Below are positions 49,894-62,522 of a stretch of 64,000 bases of DNA, piece after piece (position 1 is the first letter of the stretch; every line of letters starts with the position of its first letter). Origin of the DNA: Hermodice carunculata (taxonomy: Eukaryota > Annelida > Polychaeta > Eunicida > Amphinomidae); contig OZ026630.1 of the NCBI GenBank assembly GCA_964020975.1, forward strand, positions 59,835,812 to 59,899,811. Reading direction: 5' to 3'. A program made the position numbers and the translations under genes. The notes under the pieces were generated by a model. The model was not told where the DNA came from. It worked only from the letters and a program-made list of their open reading frames with translations, and made no database searches.

Positions 49894-50327
49894 AACCAGA
49901 ATGGATAGAATTGCAAGCAAATCTGTCAAGGTGCCAATTGTAGCTTGTTTCTAAACCCCCTCCGATCCTGTTTTGTGACATCATCAATCATGGGTCATCA
50001 GGTACAATCTGCTGAACAGTAGTAGTAAAGTAACCAGGCAGCAGGTGTATTGTCAATCGATGCAATGTGATTGGCTAATACAACTACCACTATTTTTTCA
50101 GCCAAAAGCTAAATAGGATTTTTAAAAAAAATTACCCGTAACTTTAATAATTTATAACATATCAATAAATCCACTATTAATTTTATAACATATTAATAAA
50201 TCCACACCAAGTGCACAATTTCAGCTATGGGTCTCATAGTATGTAAAATTTCAATGTTGTAACTTGTATAATGGCCAAGAAAACTGCGTCACAAAATGTG
50301 GTGGAAAGGTATAAAGAAATAAGAAAG
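49894..50327 (+). mobile_element. Family E element, copy 1
   Basis: The head 'aaccagaatggatagaattg' continues 'caagcaaatctgtcaaggtg', a decayed version of the next copy's head. It ends in an AAG-rich tail 'ataaagaaataagaaag' that runs straight into the next head, so two elements lie head-to-tail. Confidence 0.6.
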
Positions 50328-50740
50328 AACTAGAATGGATAGATTTGAAAGCAAATCTGTTTGGGTGCCAATTGGAGCTTGTTTTGAAACTTCCTCTGAT
50401 ACTGTTTTGTGACATCATCAATTTGTTGAAAATCAGAAAATGTCAACAGCACCATGTAAAGAACAAACTTCATTGAGACCAAGTGTAGGTACCTTCCTAT
50501 CAAGTTTGAACAGAATCCAAGATGGGCTTTATGAAAAGTCAAAAGTGCTATAAAAAAAACAAAACAAAACAAAACAAACATCAATTTGTTGAAAATCAGG
50601 AAATGTCAACAGCACCATGTTAAGAACAAACTTCATTGAGACCAAGTGTAGGTACCTTCCTACCAAGTTTGAACAGAATCCAAGATGGGCTTTATGAAAA
50701 ATAAAAAAAGCTATAAAAAAAAACAAACAAACAAACAAAC
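50328..50740 (+). mobile_element. Family E element, copy 2, two 163 bp units
   Basis: The head AACTAGAATGGATAGATTTG continues 'aaagcaaatctg', an AGATTTG/CAAATCT stem. Body units beginning 'catcaatttgttgaaaatca' at 50416 and 50579 are almost identical and separated by an AAAAC-rich tract. The high identity suggests recent unit duplication. Confidence 0.7.
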
Positions 50741-50753
50741 ACAAAAATTCATA

Positions 50754-51148
50754 AACAAGAGGTCCATGGGCCTAATGCTCTGCTAACATGTAATAAGATG
50801 ACCATCACATAAATAAAAAAAAAATGTTTTATGAAATGCATTTTCTCCGCAGGCAGGTCAATGTCATCCATATTATGCATTATCAAACTTCTACATGATA
50901 CACATCTGTGGTCCATTTATTTGGTATCATTAGCCTTACTCTTTCTCAACATATTGAAAAGGTGGCGCCACCAATACTGAACTTGACCTAGATTTTCATA
51001 TACTTGAAAAGTCCTGAAAGTTATATGGGGCTAACAGGAAAACTGTTGACTATTGCATTCAAAAGCAAAATTTTACAAATGGAGTGATGAATGGACAGAC
51101 ATGAGTGATCACATAAGCTCTGTGACCTACTGTCAGCAGTGCTGAAAA
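50754..51148 (+). mobile_element. Family B element, short copy
   Basis: The head AACAAGAGGTCCATGGGCCT is followed by 'aatgctctgctaac'. The body has 'cacatctgtggtccatttat' and 'cctgaaagttatatggggct'. The end is 'gacagacatgagtgatcaca' with 'agctctgtgacct'. Both head and tail are present, so it is a short, complete-looking copy. Confidence 0.72.
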
Positions 51149-51156
51149 TATGACAC

Positions 51157-51268
51157 CACCCCAAAAAAAAACCAAAAAAAAAAAAAACCAAAAAAAAAAG
51201 AAGAAGAAACCCCCCCCCCAAAAAAAACCAAAAAAAAAATAAACAAAAAACAAAAAAAACAACCCCAT
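51157..51268. repeat. A/C-rich low-complexity tract
   Basis: Alternating A-runs and short C-runs. The Phe/Gly-rich minus-strand open frames here are artefacts. Confidence 0.9.
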
Positions 51269-54200
51269 ACACTCACAGTGCTGTCTGTTGAACAACTTAA
51301 GGTCCAGGGGTCTCCAAAAGTGTCATGCTGATGAGATTTTGCATGTTCAAATATTATATCAACTCCTCACATGATATCCACCAATATACCATGCAGAAAT
51401 ATTCAATAATCACAACTACACCTGTGATTTTCATAAAAGTATCATCCAGTGAATAAACAGTTTTGTCTGCATATGCTATTTAATTGTGGGCAATGTTATG
51501 GAACCTAGCACTTGCATTGCCAAAGTTGTGGCAGCTGGCCATATGGTCATGGTGTTAGCAATCTGCCATACACAGCCACCTGTTTGAGGCTGTTAACACA
51601 ATTGCAATGAAGGGCATGTGCAATCACTGGGAACTAATGGAAAATCACTGGTAGATCAGGGCAATGTTTTCATTTGATGGTGATTCAAAGCAGTCATGTG
51701 TTAACTGTAATGCAGTAGCTTGGGGTTTGTTTCACCAATCCAATAGCATCCTGCTGCTGTACATGTTTCGTGCTCTGCACGAAAGTTCAGTGACGGCTGC
51801 AGTGGTAACTAGATGCTACCTGTTTGCCCTGCCTAATCCCTGTTTATTGCTTCCAAGTGATCATCACTGTGCTTGAGTCAGAGATTCACTTATGGTAGCA
51901 ATGTCATTATTGTCAAGATGAATTTTATATTGATCCATTCATACCCAGAATGTGACCATTCTACCGATAGAGATACACTGCCAGCAACTGTTGGACCATT
52001 GCCATACTTTGAAGGCATCGCTTTCCACCTCAATCTCTCCCCACCATTACTTTGGTAACTGCTGCACAATCACATAAGAAGGAAGGCTAATATGTGTCTG
52101 TGCCCTCATTTCATATTTAATTTTAATCTCATTTTACCAATATGCTTTTTATAGGTCTTCAATCATTTTTATATGAAATAGAATGCTAATACAGACACAC
52201 TTAATAGAACAAATTTCACTGCAATTAACAAATGTGTCTTTTTCTAGCATCTGAGGATTAAATCAATTCAGGCTTGCCAAGTTGAGGACATTTCAAATCA
52301 AAATACATATTTATATCCATTGGATGCAAAATTTTCATCACTTAACATGTTTTAAATTTTCACAACAAACTTTTTTCCCTGTTGAACTTACTGTTATTCC
52401 CAGTTCAAAATTTATGCAGTTACGATTAAGATACTCAGAAGCACACATATGATGCAGCACGTTGCCTAGAACCATCAAAGTACTGCAAATTCATTCAACA
52501 GAACGATATGGTATGTGTGTATGTATCTTCCAGTTCAAATTGCCAGCAACAGCAGATGAATGTGGTAATCAAATGGTATAACTATACGACATGTGATTGG
52601 CCCATGTATCCCCTACCTTCTCCACAGTTTGCTCTCCTATCAGACAAATCTATAGCCACAGACAAAAGCATACAAAATACAAAAATAATTTTGACAGATC
52701 AAGTACAATGTTGACAGGAACTAAATTTAAGAGGCATGTTATGTCAAGCAGGCAAATTAAGCTTTCACAGTGTCCCTTTCCTGCAGTTGAAATACAAGGT
52801 ACATCTGATATAGATCACACATTATGTATCATCCTCTTGCAGCTCAGTTTGGATGATCCTTTTGTGACAAATATTTCTCTTTGATGTCATATGTGCACTT
52901 CCCGATAATCTGTCCATGACCCCCACAACCCAGCCCTGAGCACTGCAGGTCAGGAAGCAGTGCTGCTATTTTATACTCAATTTTTCTGCTCCTTTGAAAC
53001 CGCTAATGGAAGTAAAAAGTCAGATAAAATTAGTGTTATTTTCTCGACTACTTCATTGATTGTTGAACTCTTGAGTAGTGGGAGAGGGAGGAACCAGTTT
53101 ACAAGTAGATCTGCGGACAGATAATGAATCTTTGTGAGGACTGCTTTAGAATACCAGTTCCCATGACATCTGCCCACCTACATAATATTTCTTTTGTACT
53201 TTTGTCTCCCTATACCCGCCTGTATGCCTGGAAGGAATATCGCTCTGCCCAATGACAATAGTTTGATGACACAGGAGTGTGTATCACTGAGGCAACATTG
53301 AACTCTTTGCCTGGCCATAGTCTTATAACTGTGAGGTTATGTTATGTTCCAGAGACATCCATCCCTCCCAAATGGGGTTGTGCGTTCACCTCAATTTTAT
53401 TAGGAGCAGTTTATACAGCAACACAACCAGAGCAGCTGCCGTACTGCTGGCAAATGAAATTTCCAAGCCATGTGAAATGTGAAGCCTCAATATTAATTAG
53501 CAATGATTTGTCTACCAAACTAGGTATACATGGATTCATGGGATTGTTTTCATAAATTCAAAATGGTTATGGACAGTTCAGAATCCATCTGTCAGAAGTT
53601 AATACTGAGTGATCGTAATTTGTTCAGACCAAGTTCATGGTGGTGTGGACCTATGCAGCACAAGTCCAACACCACTGCCAGACATCAATAACCAGTGATT
53701 TATAAACAGTGGTCCCAGATGCATAAAGCCAGTGAGGCTGTATCTGCCTTGCTCGGACACTGCTGAACTCCTCTGCGCCTATAAGCTGGTCGACATCCCA
53801 GGCTTCCTTTCCTGTACTTGCCGATGCCCACTGTGATGTAGTGGATTTGGCTATATCCAATTTGATCTTGCATGATATTGTGGGCAAGGAAAAAACCAAT
53901 GTGCCTATAGTTTTTAAGCGTCCAGCAAGTGGCACCTGTCGGGCCAGGCTCTGAGACATGCCTCCGCAGTAATATTGATTTCATATCACAATTCTTCCAT
54001 TAATTTGAAATTCATTTTCACTCTGCTTCATCATGCAGGATGAGCTCACATTCATTTTTCTTGAGTATCTCCGTGATTTTGCTCCATTTCCTGTCCCTTG
54101 TGATAGGCATGACCCCAAAGCATCCTGGCACTTCGTGATTAATCCCTCCGTTTACCTGCCTCTCTGCAGCTACTTACAAATCACTCTTTTCAGGACCGAC

Positions 54201-54889
54201 CAGTCTTTTATTAATAAGACATCCCTTGACATGTGATGTCTGTATCCAAAAATGGTTTTCCTGTCCAGAGTACAGGAACCTTCTGTAGTTCATCTGACAA
54301 GAAGAGATCCATCTAAGTAATTCACATCCAGCCAGGTAAAATGTCAGCCTGCCCCAAAATTACTTCCTATGGAAGTCCTTTTTACTTTCTTACAGACAAA
54401 AAGGGTATTTATTTTGGGAGATTAATGGGATGAAAAATCCTACAGTAGGTATCCATTTAGTGCAGCCCAAACACATGAGCTGAGCTAAAAACAAGACAAT
54501 TTGTGACCAAGGGGAAAAGGGCTTCCATGCACCACAGGGGACAATGTACAAAGACTGCAGTGCCATTTCAAGGATCTGCAGGCAACAGGAAAACACTTTA
54601 TTGCAGTTATTTAAAAAAAAAAAAAGCAAACAAAATCTCTGGTACAAATCCAAACCCATTTTGCAACTTCAGACTACACACGTAATATGTTACATGTGCC
54701 TCTGTTTAATCTGATTGTTTATTGAAGACAAAAAAAAAGTAAATTTGCAGATGTCCAGCTATTATTATAATTATACCACATAAATCTCTTAATGCAAGCT
54801 TGCATTCATATAATCAATTTACTTGATTGTAAGGTATCAGAAGTCACCTGATGGAATTTCCTCTGCAAAATCACTGCATTAAATGTATT
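51269..54889. other. Single-copy DNA, nothing recognised
   Basis: Mixed-composition DNA with many short open frames, including two overlapping minus-strand frames of about 100 codons at 53651-53984. None has a recognisable domain or convincing splice signals. Single exons of an unknown gene cannot be ruled out by eye. Confidence 0.4.
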
Positions 54890-54948
54890 TAGGGTTACAA
54901 AAAAAAAAAGAAAAAAAAAAAAAAAAAAAAAAAAAACAAGAACAAAAA
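54890..54948. repeat. A-rich tract before a family B head
   Basis: Long A-runs broken by single G and C residues lead directly into the next element. Confidence 0.85.
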
Positions 54949-56238
54949 AACAAGAGGCCCATGGGCCTAATACTCTGCTGGCATGGTGGCTATATTGCAC
55001 CTCTTCACTTCAAAGTTGCGCATCCTCAAGTGGCTTCTGAACATATAAAGCTTATGTACATTTAGTGTATAAAAAGTCCACCAAATGGCATTTCGCTCCA
55101 CATGTAATCATAGCTTATTTGTGCAATTCCTGCCCTGTTATGGACACTGTTGCATGTGCCAAGACAACAATAATTGAGTCCTGAACTTTATGTCCTCAGT
55201 GACCTCGAGACAGAATATCAAATTCTGGCTTTGGACATTGTCTATATACTGTAAATTGCTTTAATTTTGCTGTATTCTTATTTTCGCTTATTTCGCTGGT
55301 GGCACAAAACCGTGAAAATAAAAACACAGTGAAATAGTATTTCGACATTGTTTGAATGGGAATTATGTCCAAAACAGTGAAATTAAAACTACAGTGGAAT
55401 GTCAAAAATACGAAAATCGTGAAAATTTATACTCGCGAAAATAAAACAATTTACAGTATCCTATTAATTTGGTTTAAGTCTAATCCAAAATCTTTTCAAG
55501 ATAAGGAAAACTATATCTTAAAACACATTTGGGCTCATAATTTCTGTCAAATTACAGGTGGCATTACTAGTATTATTCGCAACTTAGACTTCCACCTCCC
55601 CCTCAATCCCACTAAATTTGGTGAAGATCTGCCAAAAATTAAAGATGCTACAGTGTTCACAAGATTTTCATATTTTGACCCCTACATTGCATAATATTGT
55701 AGGTGGTGCCACTAATATCAAAGTGAACCTAGATTTTTATACACCCTATAAGTCCTGAAAGTTGAATTATTGGGCTAACTTGAAAACTGTGGACGGTATT
55801 GCGGTCACAAGATTTTCACATTTTGACCTGTATATTACATAATACTATAGGTGGTGCCACCAACATTGATGTCGACAAAGATTTTTATACACTTAGTAAC
55901 TCCTAAACGTTATATGTGCCAATCTAAAAAACTGTGGGGTGCAGAGCATTCACGAGATAACCCCTATATTTAAACTGGCCATTTGATCTTGGCTTTCAAC
56001 TCAGATTAAAACTGTTTCTGTTTCAAATAGGCGCTCAACATCCAGCTTTCCATATATAGTCTATTTATTCGAATCGGGTAATAACTTTTCGAGTTATTGA
56101 AGAAAAACAATTAACTTGGACAAGCGCCAAACTCCACAATTACTGGGTCACAATTACTCTTCCAAATATGGAATTTTATATCTTAAAACACATCTTAGCT
56201 CATAATTTACATCAAATTATAGGTGGCACCACTAGTGA
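54949..56238 (+). mobile_element. Family B element, long copy, 3' end missing
   Basis: The head AACAAGAGGCCCATGGGCCT is followed by 'aatactctgctggc'. The body includes 'gcctaagtcctgaaag'-type units near 55750 and 55890, and the segment 55960-56130 that is collinear with copy 1 but lacks its family A insertion. A MITE lies inside at 55249-55456. The copy stops near 56238 without the terminal tail. Confidence 0.7.
55249..55456. mobile_element. 208 bp TA-target MITE (mariner-like ends)
   Basis: The ends read inward are CTGTAAATTGCTTTAATTTT and CTGTAAATTGTTTTATTTTC, flanked by TA on both sides (55247-55248 and 55457-55458). It contains the repeated phrases 'gaaaataaaa' and 'cgtgaaaat'. TA targets and short inverted ends fit the Tc1/mariner group. 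No protein is encoded. Confidence 0.72.
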
Positions 56239-56837
56239 ACATTTGTACCCGTTTCATGGATGTGTGAGTATGTGGGGGTGAGAAACTTAAAAAAGGTGGA
56301 GTTGATCAGAATGGGGGGGTCTCAGTGTACCAGGGCCACTTTCAATGTGCATAACTATTTTTTATGAGACTCACTGTTATTTATTCAACTGATGACACAG
56401 ACAACTTCCCCACAGGGAAATTATCCTAGGATAGGTATGCCTCCCCAAGGGAAGTTATCCTAGCCCAGGATAACTTCCCTCCCCCAACTCAATAGAGCAT
56501 TCTGTTCATTTGTTTTCTTTGTTAATTAATTAGTTTGGATGCTTTCTTAGTTGGACTCGGTAACATGAAGCTATTCTCACAGAATATTGGATAGGCAATG
56601 AAATTTTGTGGATAACTAACCTCCCGAAACCCGGTAAAGCACAATACATAGTTTTCTCTGTAAATTAAAAAAAAAGTTTATACATGCAGATACTTTTTTA
56701 TAGGTCTGACTTGATAACACAAATCTGTTTTTGCTGAATACTGAAAATAGAGTTAAAGCCACAGTGTTCAATCACACCTCACTTAAAAGTGTCTGTTCCT
56801 GTAAGTTTTTACTTCTAGTTTATCAGTTATATGAAAG
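56239..56837. other. Single-copy DNA with a short perfect hairpin
   Basis: GGGAAGTTATCCT at 56449-56461 pairs perfectly with AGGATAACTTCCC at 56467-56479 across five bases. A third, imperfect copy of the arm lies at 56415-56430. Nothing else recognised. Confidence 0.5.
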
Positions 56838-57625
56838 AGACAATAGACCCACGAGATTAATGCTTTGTTGGCATAGTATGATTGGATAACCATAACAGAA
56901 ATTAATTTCTAGAAATGAAATCCCTCTCTGACCTTGACAAAGTAATTCAATGTGCACATGTTCACATGTGCATTGTGCAACATAAAACTCCCAAACAGTA
57001 CACATTTGTGGTACATTCAGTATAAACATATTGAAAAACGTGTCTTTTACGGATATGCTTGATGTTTAAGATCGCCCCAAATTTTGCAAAGCTCGACCAT
57101 TGGCCTAATGCACAGTTGGCATAAATTTTGTAGTTGCATCTCAGTTATCATAATAAATTTAATGTTTTTGATACGTTTGATGTTAGTTTCAATAGGAGAT
57201 ATTCATATTTAACTGCAATCCTGCTCACTTCCTGTGTTGCCAGGGCAACAGACTGATGTTTCCACCATGATCAAGGCAGATTTGTATTATATACTACATA
57301 AACATCCATAAATAACACCTTTTCAACCAAAAGAGAGTCCATTTCTAATCAATTTAGGCATCCTTTATGTTTCAAATATATATTAATACATTTTCTTCAG
57401 ATTATTGTGTGTTTGTGTTGTTCATTTTGTTGAGAAAGTACTTTTGACCATGCTAAATACATGGATCTGCCCTGATGCAGGTGGCTCCCTCTTTTGCTCA
57501 ATAGGTGTTAGAGTAGGACCGTATTTCGATATGAATACATCCTATTAATATCACCATTGGTGCCACCATGACTCAGCACATCATATATTTTTGTGTATAA
57601 TATTCCTGTAATGGTACCGGTGTCA
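56838..57625 (+). mobile_element. Family B-type element, diverged copy
   Basis: The head 'agacaatagacccacgagat' continues 'taatgctttgttggc', a decayed family B head. The body has 'ccctctctgaccttgacaaa', 'cacatttgtggtacattcag' and 'attcctgtaatggtacc', as in the 32 kb copy. Ends are eroded. Confidence 0.55.
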
Positions 57626-58182
57626 GAGAATACTTGCCCTCCCCCCCCCCCCCCAATACAAATTGGAATAACTTAGTTTTGGTCCAATACATTCCATATG
57701 TACATCCTGTATATTTTGCAAACTCTAAACAAAAGAGTTTTAAAAGAATTTGATATTATTTTGTAAAATGAATTTAAATTGCACAATAGAATACATTTGA
57801 TAGGCTTAATGTGTGACACTATATATACATGTATATATTGGTGTATTTTACATGTAATGTGGGTGCATATACCGTGTAGGAATTATCTTATAATCCCTCC
57901 GAGTATATAGCAAGTTTTTTTAAAATTTTTTTTTATTTGTGCACCACATATTTTAGCACAAATCTATCACACATGTATAGATTCAGGTGTTTCCATTGCC
58001 CCCTGATTCCTTGTTATCTGCATTTCTGGTTATACGCGGCATATCTGGCTCTTGATATGAATGAAGAAATACAATAAAACACCATATCTTTAAAAGAAGA
58101 AAGCTCCTTCATACCGGGAGGGCCTGAGTATTCTGGAATGGAATCAGGGATGTGGGTTTTCAGCTGATTTTCCTCTTTTTAT
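57626..58182. other. Single-copy DNA with a C-run
   Basis: A C-rich run lies at 57637-57654. No gene or element recognised. Confidence 0.45.
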
Positions 58183-59010
58183 ATGTGTCTTGAAGTGGTT
58201 ATAAATGGGGAGGAGGCCCTTGGGTTCCAGAATATTTGGGCCCCCCATTTGTACGTCTTGAAATGGATATAAATGGGGGGGGGGGGGTGCTTTGGTTCCA
58301 GAATATTTGGGCCCCCTATTTTTAAGTAAATGCCTTGCAGTGGATATAAATGGGGATGGGGCCCTTTGGTTCCAGAATATTTGGGCCCCCTATTTGTTTG
58401 TATCTTAAAGTGGATGTAAATGGGGAGGGGGCCCTTTGGTTCCAGAATATACTGTTCAGGGGTCAAGTGGCCCAAACATTTGGGTATCAAATGCCCCCCC
58501 CCCCTTTCTACATTACTGGAAATTAAAAGTCATTTATAGTTATTTTACAGAAGTACATGTACATGTAGTTTGGACTAGCTCAGCTATTCATGCAAATTAC
58601 TTGTCCAATTATAACTTTTATACTCAGATACCAAACATACTTGCATCAAAGTTGAAATTCCCATTTTCTATGAGAAAGTAAACTTAGGATCGAGTCATTT
58701 GGTCATAATTCCACATTAATTATAATGCCATTTGCATGATTCAGGACTACGTTTTTACATTTTGCGCCAAATCTATTCTCATGCTTAGCTGACAAAACAC
58801 TGTGACCAGCATCTTTTACCTTTAGTGTCCTGTAACATGAGCAAGCTTGCTATTTTGCACTATTAACATCATCAATGTTACAACTGTAGTTAAGATGTGT
58901 CATGAAGTGTAACAAAAATCAAATATGAAAGGGGGCCCAATTGTTCGGAAGGGGCCCAAATATTCCAGAATGTTTGGGCCCACGGGAGCCCAAATATTTG
59001 GGCCCTGGGT
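58183..59010. mobile_element. Family K: 71 bp tandem repeats with an inverted counterpart, foldback-like
   Basis: Four tandem units of about 70-74 bp begin near 58187, 58257, 58331 and 58402. Each contains 'ggatataaatggggagg' and TTCCAGAATATTTGGGCCCC. The reverse complement GGGGCCCAAATATTCCAGAA appears at 58950-58969, with further GGGCCC words to 59010. Tandem repeats on one side and an inverted copy on the other resemble foldback elements, but target duplications were not found. The middle (58500-58920) is ordinary AT-rich DNA. Confidence 0.5.
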
Positions 59011-59260
59011 CCATATGTTGTATTCTTATATCCTTTGTAAATTAGCTCCACAATAAATAATTTTTCCTGCAACAGCCAAAGAGCTGAATGGAAGAAATAC
59101 AAAATCCTGCCCACTAGGGGAACTTCATAATTTCTGCTGTTCTATTTTCAGTTGGTTATGGCTGAGTCTGGTGGCACAGAATCAATGGCACTGACTCCTA
59201 AACTCTCAAATAGGCAACAATTAAAAATAATAATAATAATAAATGAATTAAAAGAAATAA
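59011..59260. other. Single-copy DNA
   Basis: Short AAT-rich tract near 59225-59245. Nothing else recognised. Confidence 0.4.
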
Positions 59261-60065
59261 AACAAGAGGGCAGCCCATGCTCAGCTGACCTAAGCTTGTT
59301 CACAAAATCAAAGTTGCCACTGAATAGACCTGTGTTGAGCTTTAGCTGAGTGCATGTGACACTTAGAAGTACTTCTAAATTTAGCCTAAAGAAAACTTCA
59401 TTAAAAACATAAATTTTACGTGAGTATGCGAAATTGAAGAATATGTAAAGCGAACTTTCAAAAGAACATTGCTTGGTGGAGAAAATACATGATATTGAGC
59501 ATTATAATGCCCATTGACTTACATAGTAATCAATAAGAAAGGTGCATTTAATGGCACATACCCCAATTGAAAAAATAATTAAAAACCAGGAATCCACAGC
59601 AGTGCATCCTAGTGAACAAATTTGTTTGACCCTTTCATAAGTAACATATCCACCAAGTTTCAGCTTCATCTGAGTGACGGTTCTGGACAAGAAGTCAAAA
59701 AAAGCAAAAACACCAAAAAAATTATGAAAAATAGAAGAAAAAAATTGCAGTGCCACCTGGTGAATAAATTAAGAACTAGGAGTATTCCTGTGTGATATCA
59801 AAGTAATTGGGTGAGCAGTGTCATAGATTTCTTAAGATTTGCCCCTAAAAAGCATGAAAAAAATTCATTAAAAAATCAGTGGAGCATGACCATTTGAACA
59901 AACCTACTAGAGGCCCACCCAAGGTAGATCCCCACCACGTCTGAAGAAAATCCAGCTACTGGTTTTGGAGAAGGACTCAAAAATGTGAATTGTGGATGAC
60001 GGACGGACGGCGAGCAACTGAGCTTCCTAAAAGCTCAGCAGACTCACAAGTCAACTGAGCTAAAA
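59261..60065 (+). mobile_element. Family A element, copy 3 (0.8 kb)
   Basis: The head AACAAGAGGGCAGCCCATGC is followed by 'tcagctgacc' and has a shortened hairpin. One body unit begins 'cattataatgcccattgact' near 59499. The end has 'ggatgacggacggacggcga', then AGCTCAGCAGACTCACAAGT and 'caactgagctaaaaat'. It is diverged from copies 1 and 2. Confidence 0.75.
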
Positions 60066-61417
60066 ATAAAAGTTATTATATGCACTATAACTTGATAAAT
60101 AAAATTATGATTGAATTATTGGGGAGCAAAGTTATCTTGAATGGGCGGGAACTTTTTCTAGGATAAATGTTCTCCAGGGTACCGGTTAGTTGTTACCTGC
60201 AAGTTTTTATACAGCTACACTGGGACTGGGGTGCTCCCTGCAAATTGTTTTATATTTTGCATGTGTAACAATGGAATATGCTGCATGCTGAGCATTTTAT
60301 TTCACAACAACCCCAGCCTATCCCCCATGAAGATGGTAGAATTTTGTGACTCCACCAGTCAATGGGTGCCAAAATTTTCTGCCGCCTCTCTAAATATCCT
60401 GCTCTCTACAGTACACAATGATCTGTATCTTAATTATATACCAGCAAGGTATTACAATATTGCCTTGCACCATGAATCTATTGTTCTAAGGAGGCAGAGA
60501 TAATTTAAGCCACATAATATTGCAGTGTGCAGTGCCCTACAGTGCCACAATAGGCTTTGTGTCCTGTATCATGTCCCTGCAAGATGACGTTTGCACACTT
60601 TTCCCCAGCCATCAGCAAATGGCTTTTCCAGAAACTGCCTGCACAGTAAAGCCATTTGGCTAAATCAGTTTTGCATGTCACTGGGGTGATGCTGCAGTGG
60701 ACTGGCTGTATAGCTTTTATTGTAAGAAGTTGTCTAGCATCACAGCACGGGGGTGGCCTTTGTGTACACACAATATGATCACAGGTTCATCAAGGAATGC
60801 CTCAACTCTGCATTGGCACATCAGTGTTAAATCACAAAACTGCTGATCATTACCTCAGATAGGAGGCATAAGCATACACAAGATATCCCAAAACACCAGT
60901 CCTAGTCTCCAGGCCATTCCACTTCCCTTCCTTGATTAATGGTCACTAACTAGTAGAAGCTCATCTTCAGACCTGTTTGTTTGCATGGTCACTTGGTTTA
61001 GAGGCCGCCTGGCACTCATCTTGTGTTCCTGAGTCATACAGCTTGTCTCTTTGCTGCCAGGGGGCGCAATTGCTCCTACTCCTCAGGATTACCTAGACTT
61101 AATATATTGGAATGCATGATATGCAAGTGTTAATATGGACTTTCTTAATGTAAAAATAATGTTAGGAAGAAAATAAGATGCACTCTGCTTGAAAAATGGA
61201 CTTGTAGTGTGTATTATTTCAATGCATAGGCAGAAGATTTGATCACCTGGACAACCTATTCCGTGACAATCTGTCGCAGAATAGCAGCAGACATAACTAA
61301 GATCAAACATCTCACAGTGGTTGAACTTTATAATACCAGGTCCCTGCTAGTATTGGTAGTTATATCTGTGGGGCTTTTCCTTGTGTGTTTGTGTGGGTGG
61401 GTGGGTTGTATGCCAAA
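60066..61417. other. Single-copy DNA, nothing recognised
   Basis: No gene, RNA or interspersed repeat identified. Frames of 90 (plus, 60231-60503) and 88 codons (minus, 60505-60771) lack recognisable motifs. Confidence 0.45.
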
Positions 61418-62145
61418 AACAAGAGGACTGTGACAGTCCTGTGCTCAGCTGACTTTACATGCACAGACTGAAGTCATCCTGTGAACTTCTGAATGATATG
61501 AAGGCAATTTTTTGCATAAGACCATCATCACTGCTGATAACATGAGCATATTCCCTTGCCAATTTTTCGAAATTTTAATAATTTGTTAAAAATAGCATTC
61601 AGAAAACAGATTACCCTCGGAACCCACAATCTTTTTTTCCCCTCAATTCTGCTTTTTTTGAGACTTCACAGGAGAATGAACACTTTACATACAATTTCCA
61701 TATTGTTGTCAATGAAATGAAAGAGTTTCTTGGAGTCAGACGGCCTTCAAATAAATACTTTAAAAGTTTCATCAAGTTTAAAAATAATAAGAGACAGCTG
61801 GTTTTCAATAGGCACATGGTCCATAATGATTTATAATGTGCATCTCTGATAAAAATTTGGCGAAGCTGGGATGGATCCTTGTTGACATATTAGGGTAACA
61901 CCATCGCCTTGCACGTCATTCAGATGGCCTTGAAATAAATACTTTAAAGTTTCATAAAAAGTTTATAAATACAAAGAGGAAGCTGGTTTTAAATAGGAAC
62001 TTGGTCCATCATAAGATGCATCTCTGAAAAAAATTTGGTCAGCTGCGGTTGATATTTGTTGAATATCACTGTAATGTTATCTCCTTGCGCGCCACTCAGA
62101 CAGCCTTCAAATATATACATTAAAAAATTCATACAAAGGTTTCAA
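61418..62145 (+). mobile_element. Family F element, copy 1 with intact head
   Basis: The head AACAAGAGGACTGTGACAGT continues 'cctgtgctcagctgac', in which AGGACTGT and ACAGTCCT pair perfectly. Body units of about 174-185 bp carry 'gatggccttgaaataaatac' near 61741, 61926 and 62100. A family D element cuts in at 62146, so the tail is missing. Confidence 0.75.
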
Positions 62146-62522
62146 AACTAGAAGCAAGTTTTTCGTGTGAAAAACATTATGCATTCCCCGATAAGGCACC
62201 TCTCACCAGAGGCAACTCCTCTAAGAGGGCCACCATTGTTCTGCAGAAAGTTTGACTTTGACCTTTCACCTCAAAGTCACCTCTTAGCAAATTTAAGGGA
62301 AGTCTCATCTGGGTGCATAATGACCATTTGATGGATTTCAATCATACCCATTTGAAGATGTGGCAGGGAAACCATTTTATTTTGCAAGGCATCATGACTT
62401 TGACCTATGATCTGATCATCCAAACATATATAAAAAAAATGTTAAAATCTATGAAGTATCTGTACAAAACGTTTCAAGTTACCCTGGCTTACGGTTTTGA
62501 AGAAGTCAAAGTGTGAACTACA
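62146..62522 (+). mobile_element. Family D element, copy 2
   Basis: The head 'aactagaagcaagtttttcg' continues 'tgtgaaaaac', a TTTTT/AAAAA stem. It is collinear with copy 1 through 'ctctaagagggccaccattg', 'gtggcagggaaaccatttta' and 'tttgaagaagtcaaagtgtg'. It lies between family F and family A sequence. Confidence 0.72.

Noticed and set aside
51021-51295. Phe/Gly-rich membrane-like ORFs
   Set aside because: Translation of an A/C low-complexity tract.
53651-53984. Two overlapping minus-strand ORFs near 100 codons
   Set aside because: Overlap in different frames and no motif; kept as unexplained single-copy DNA.
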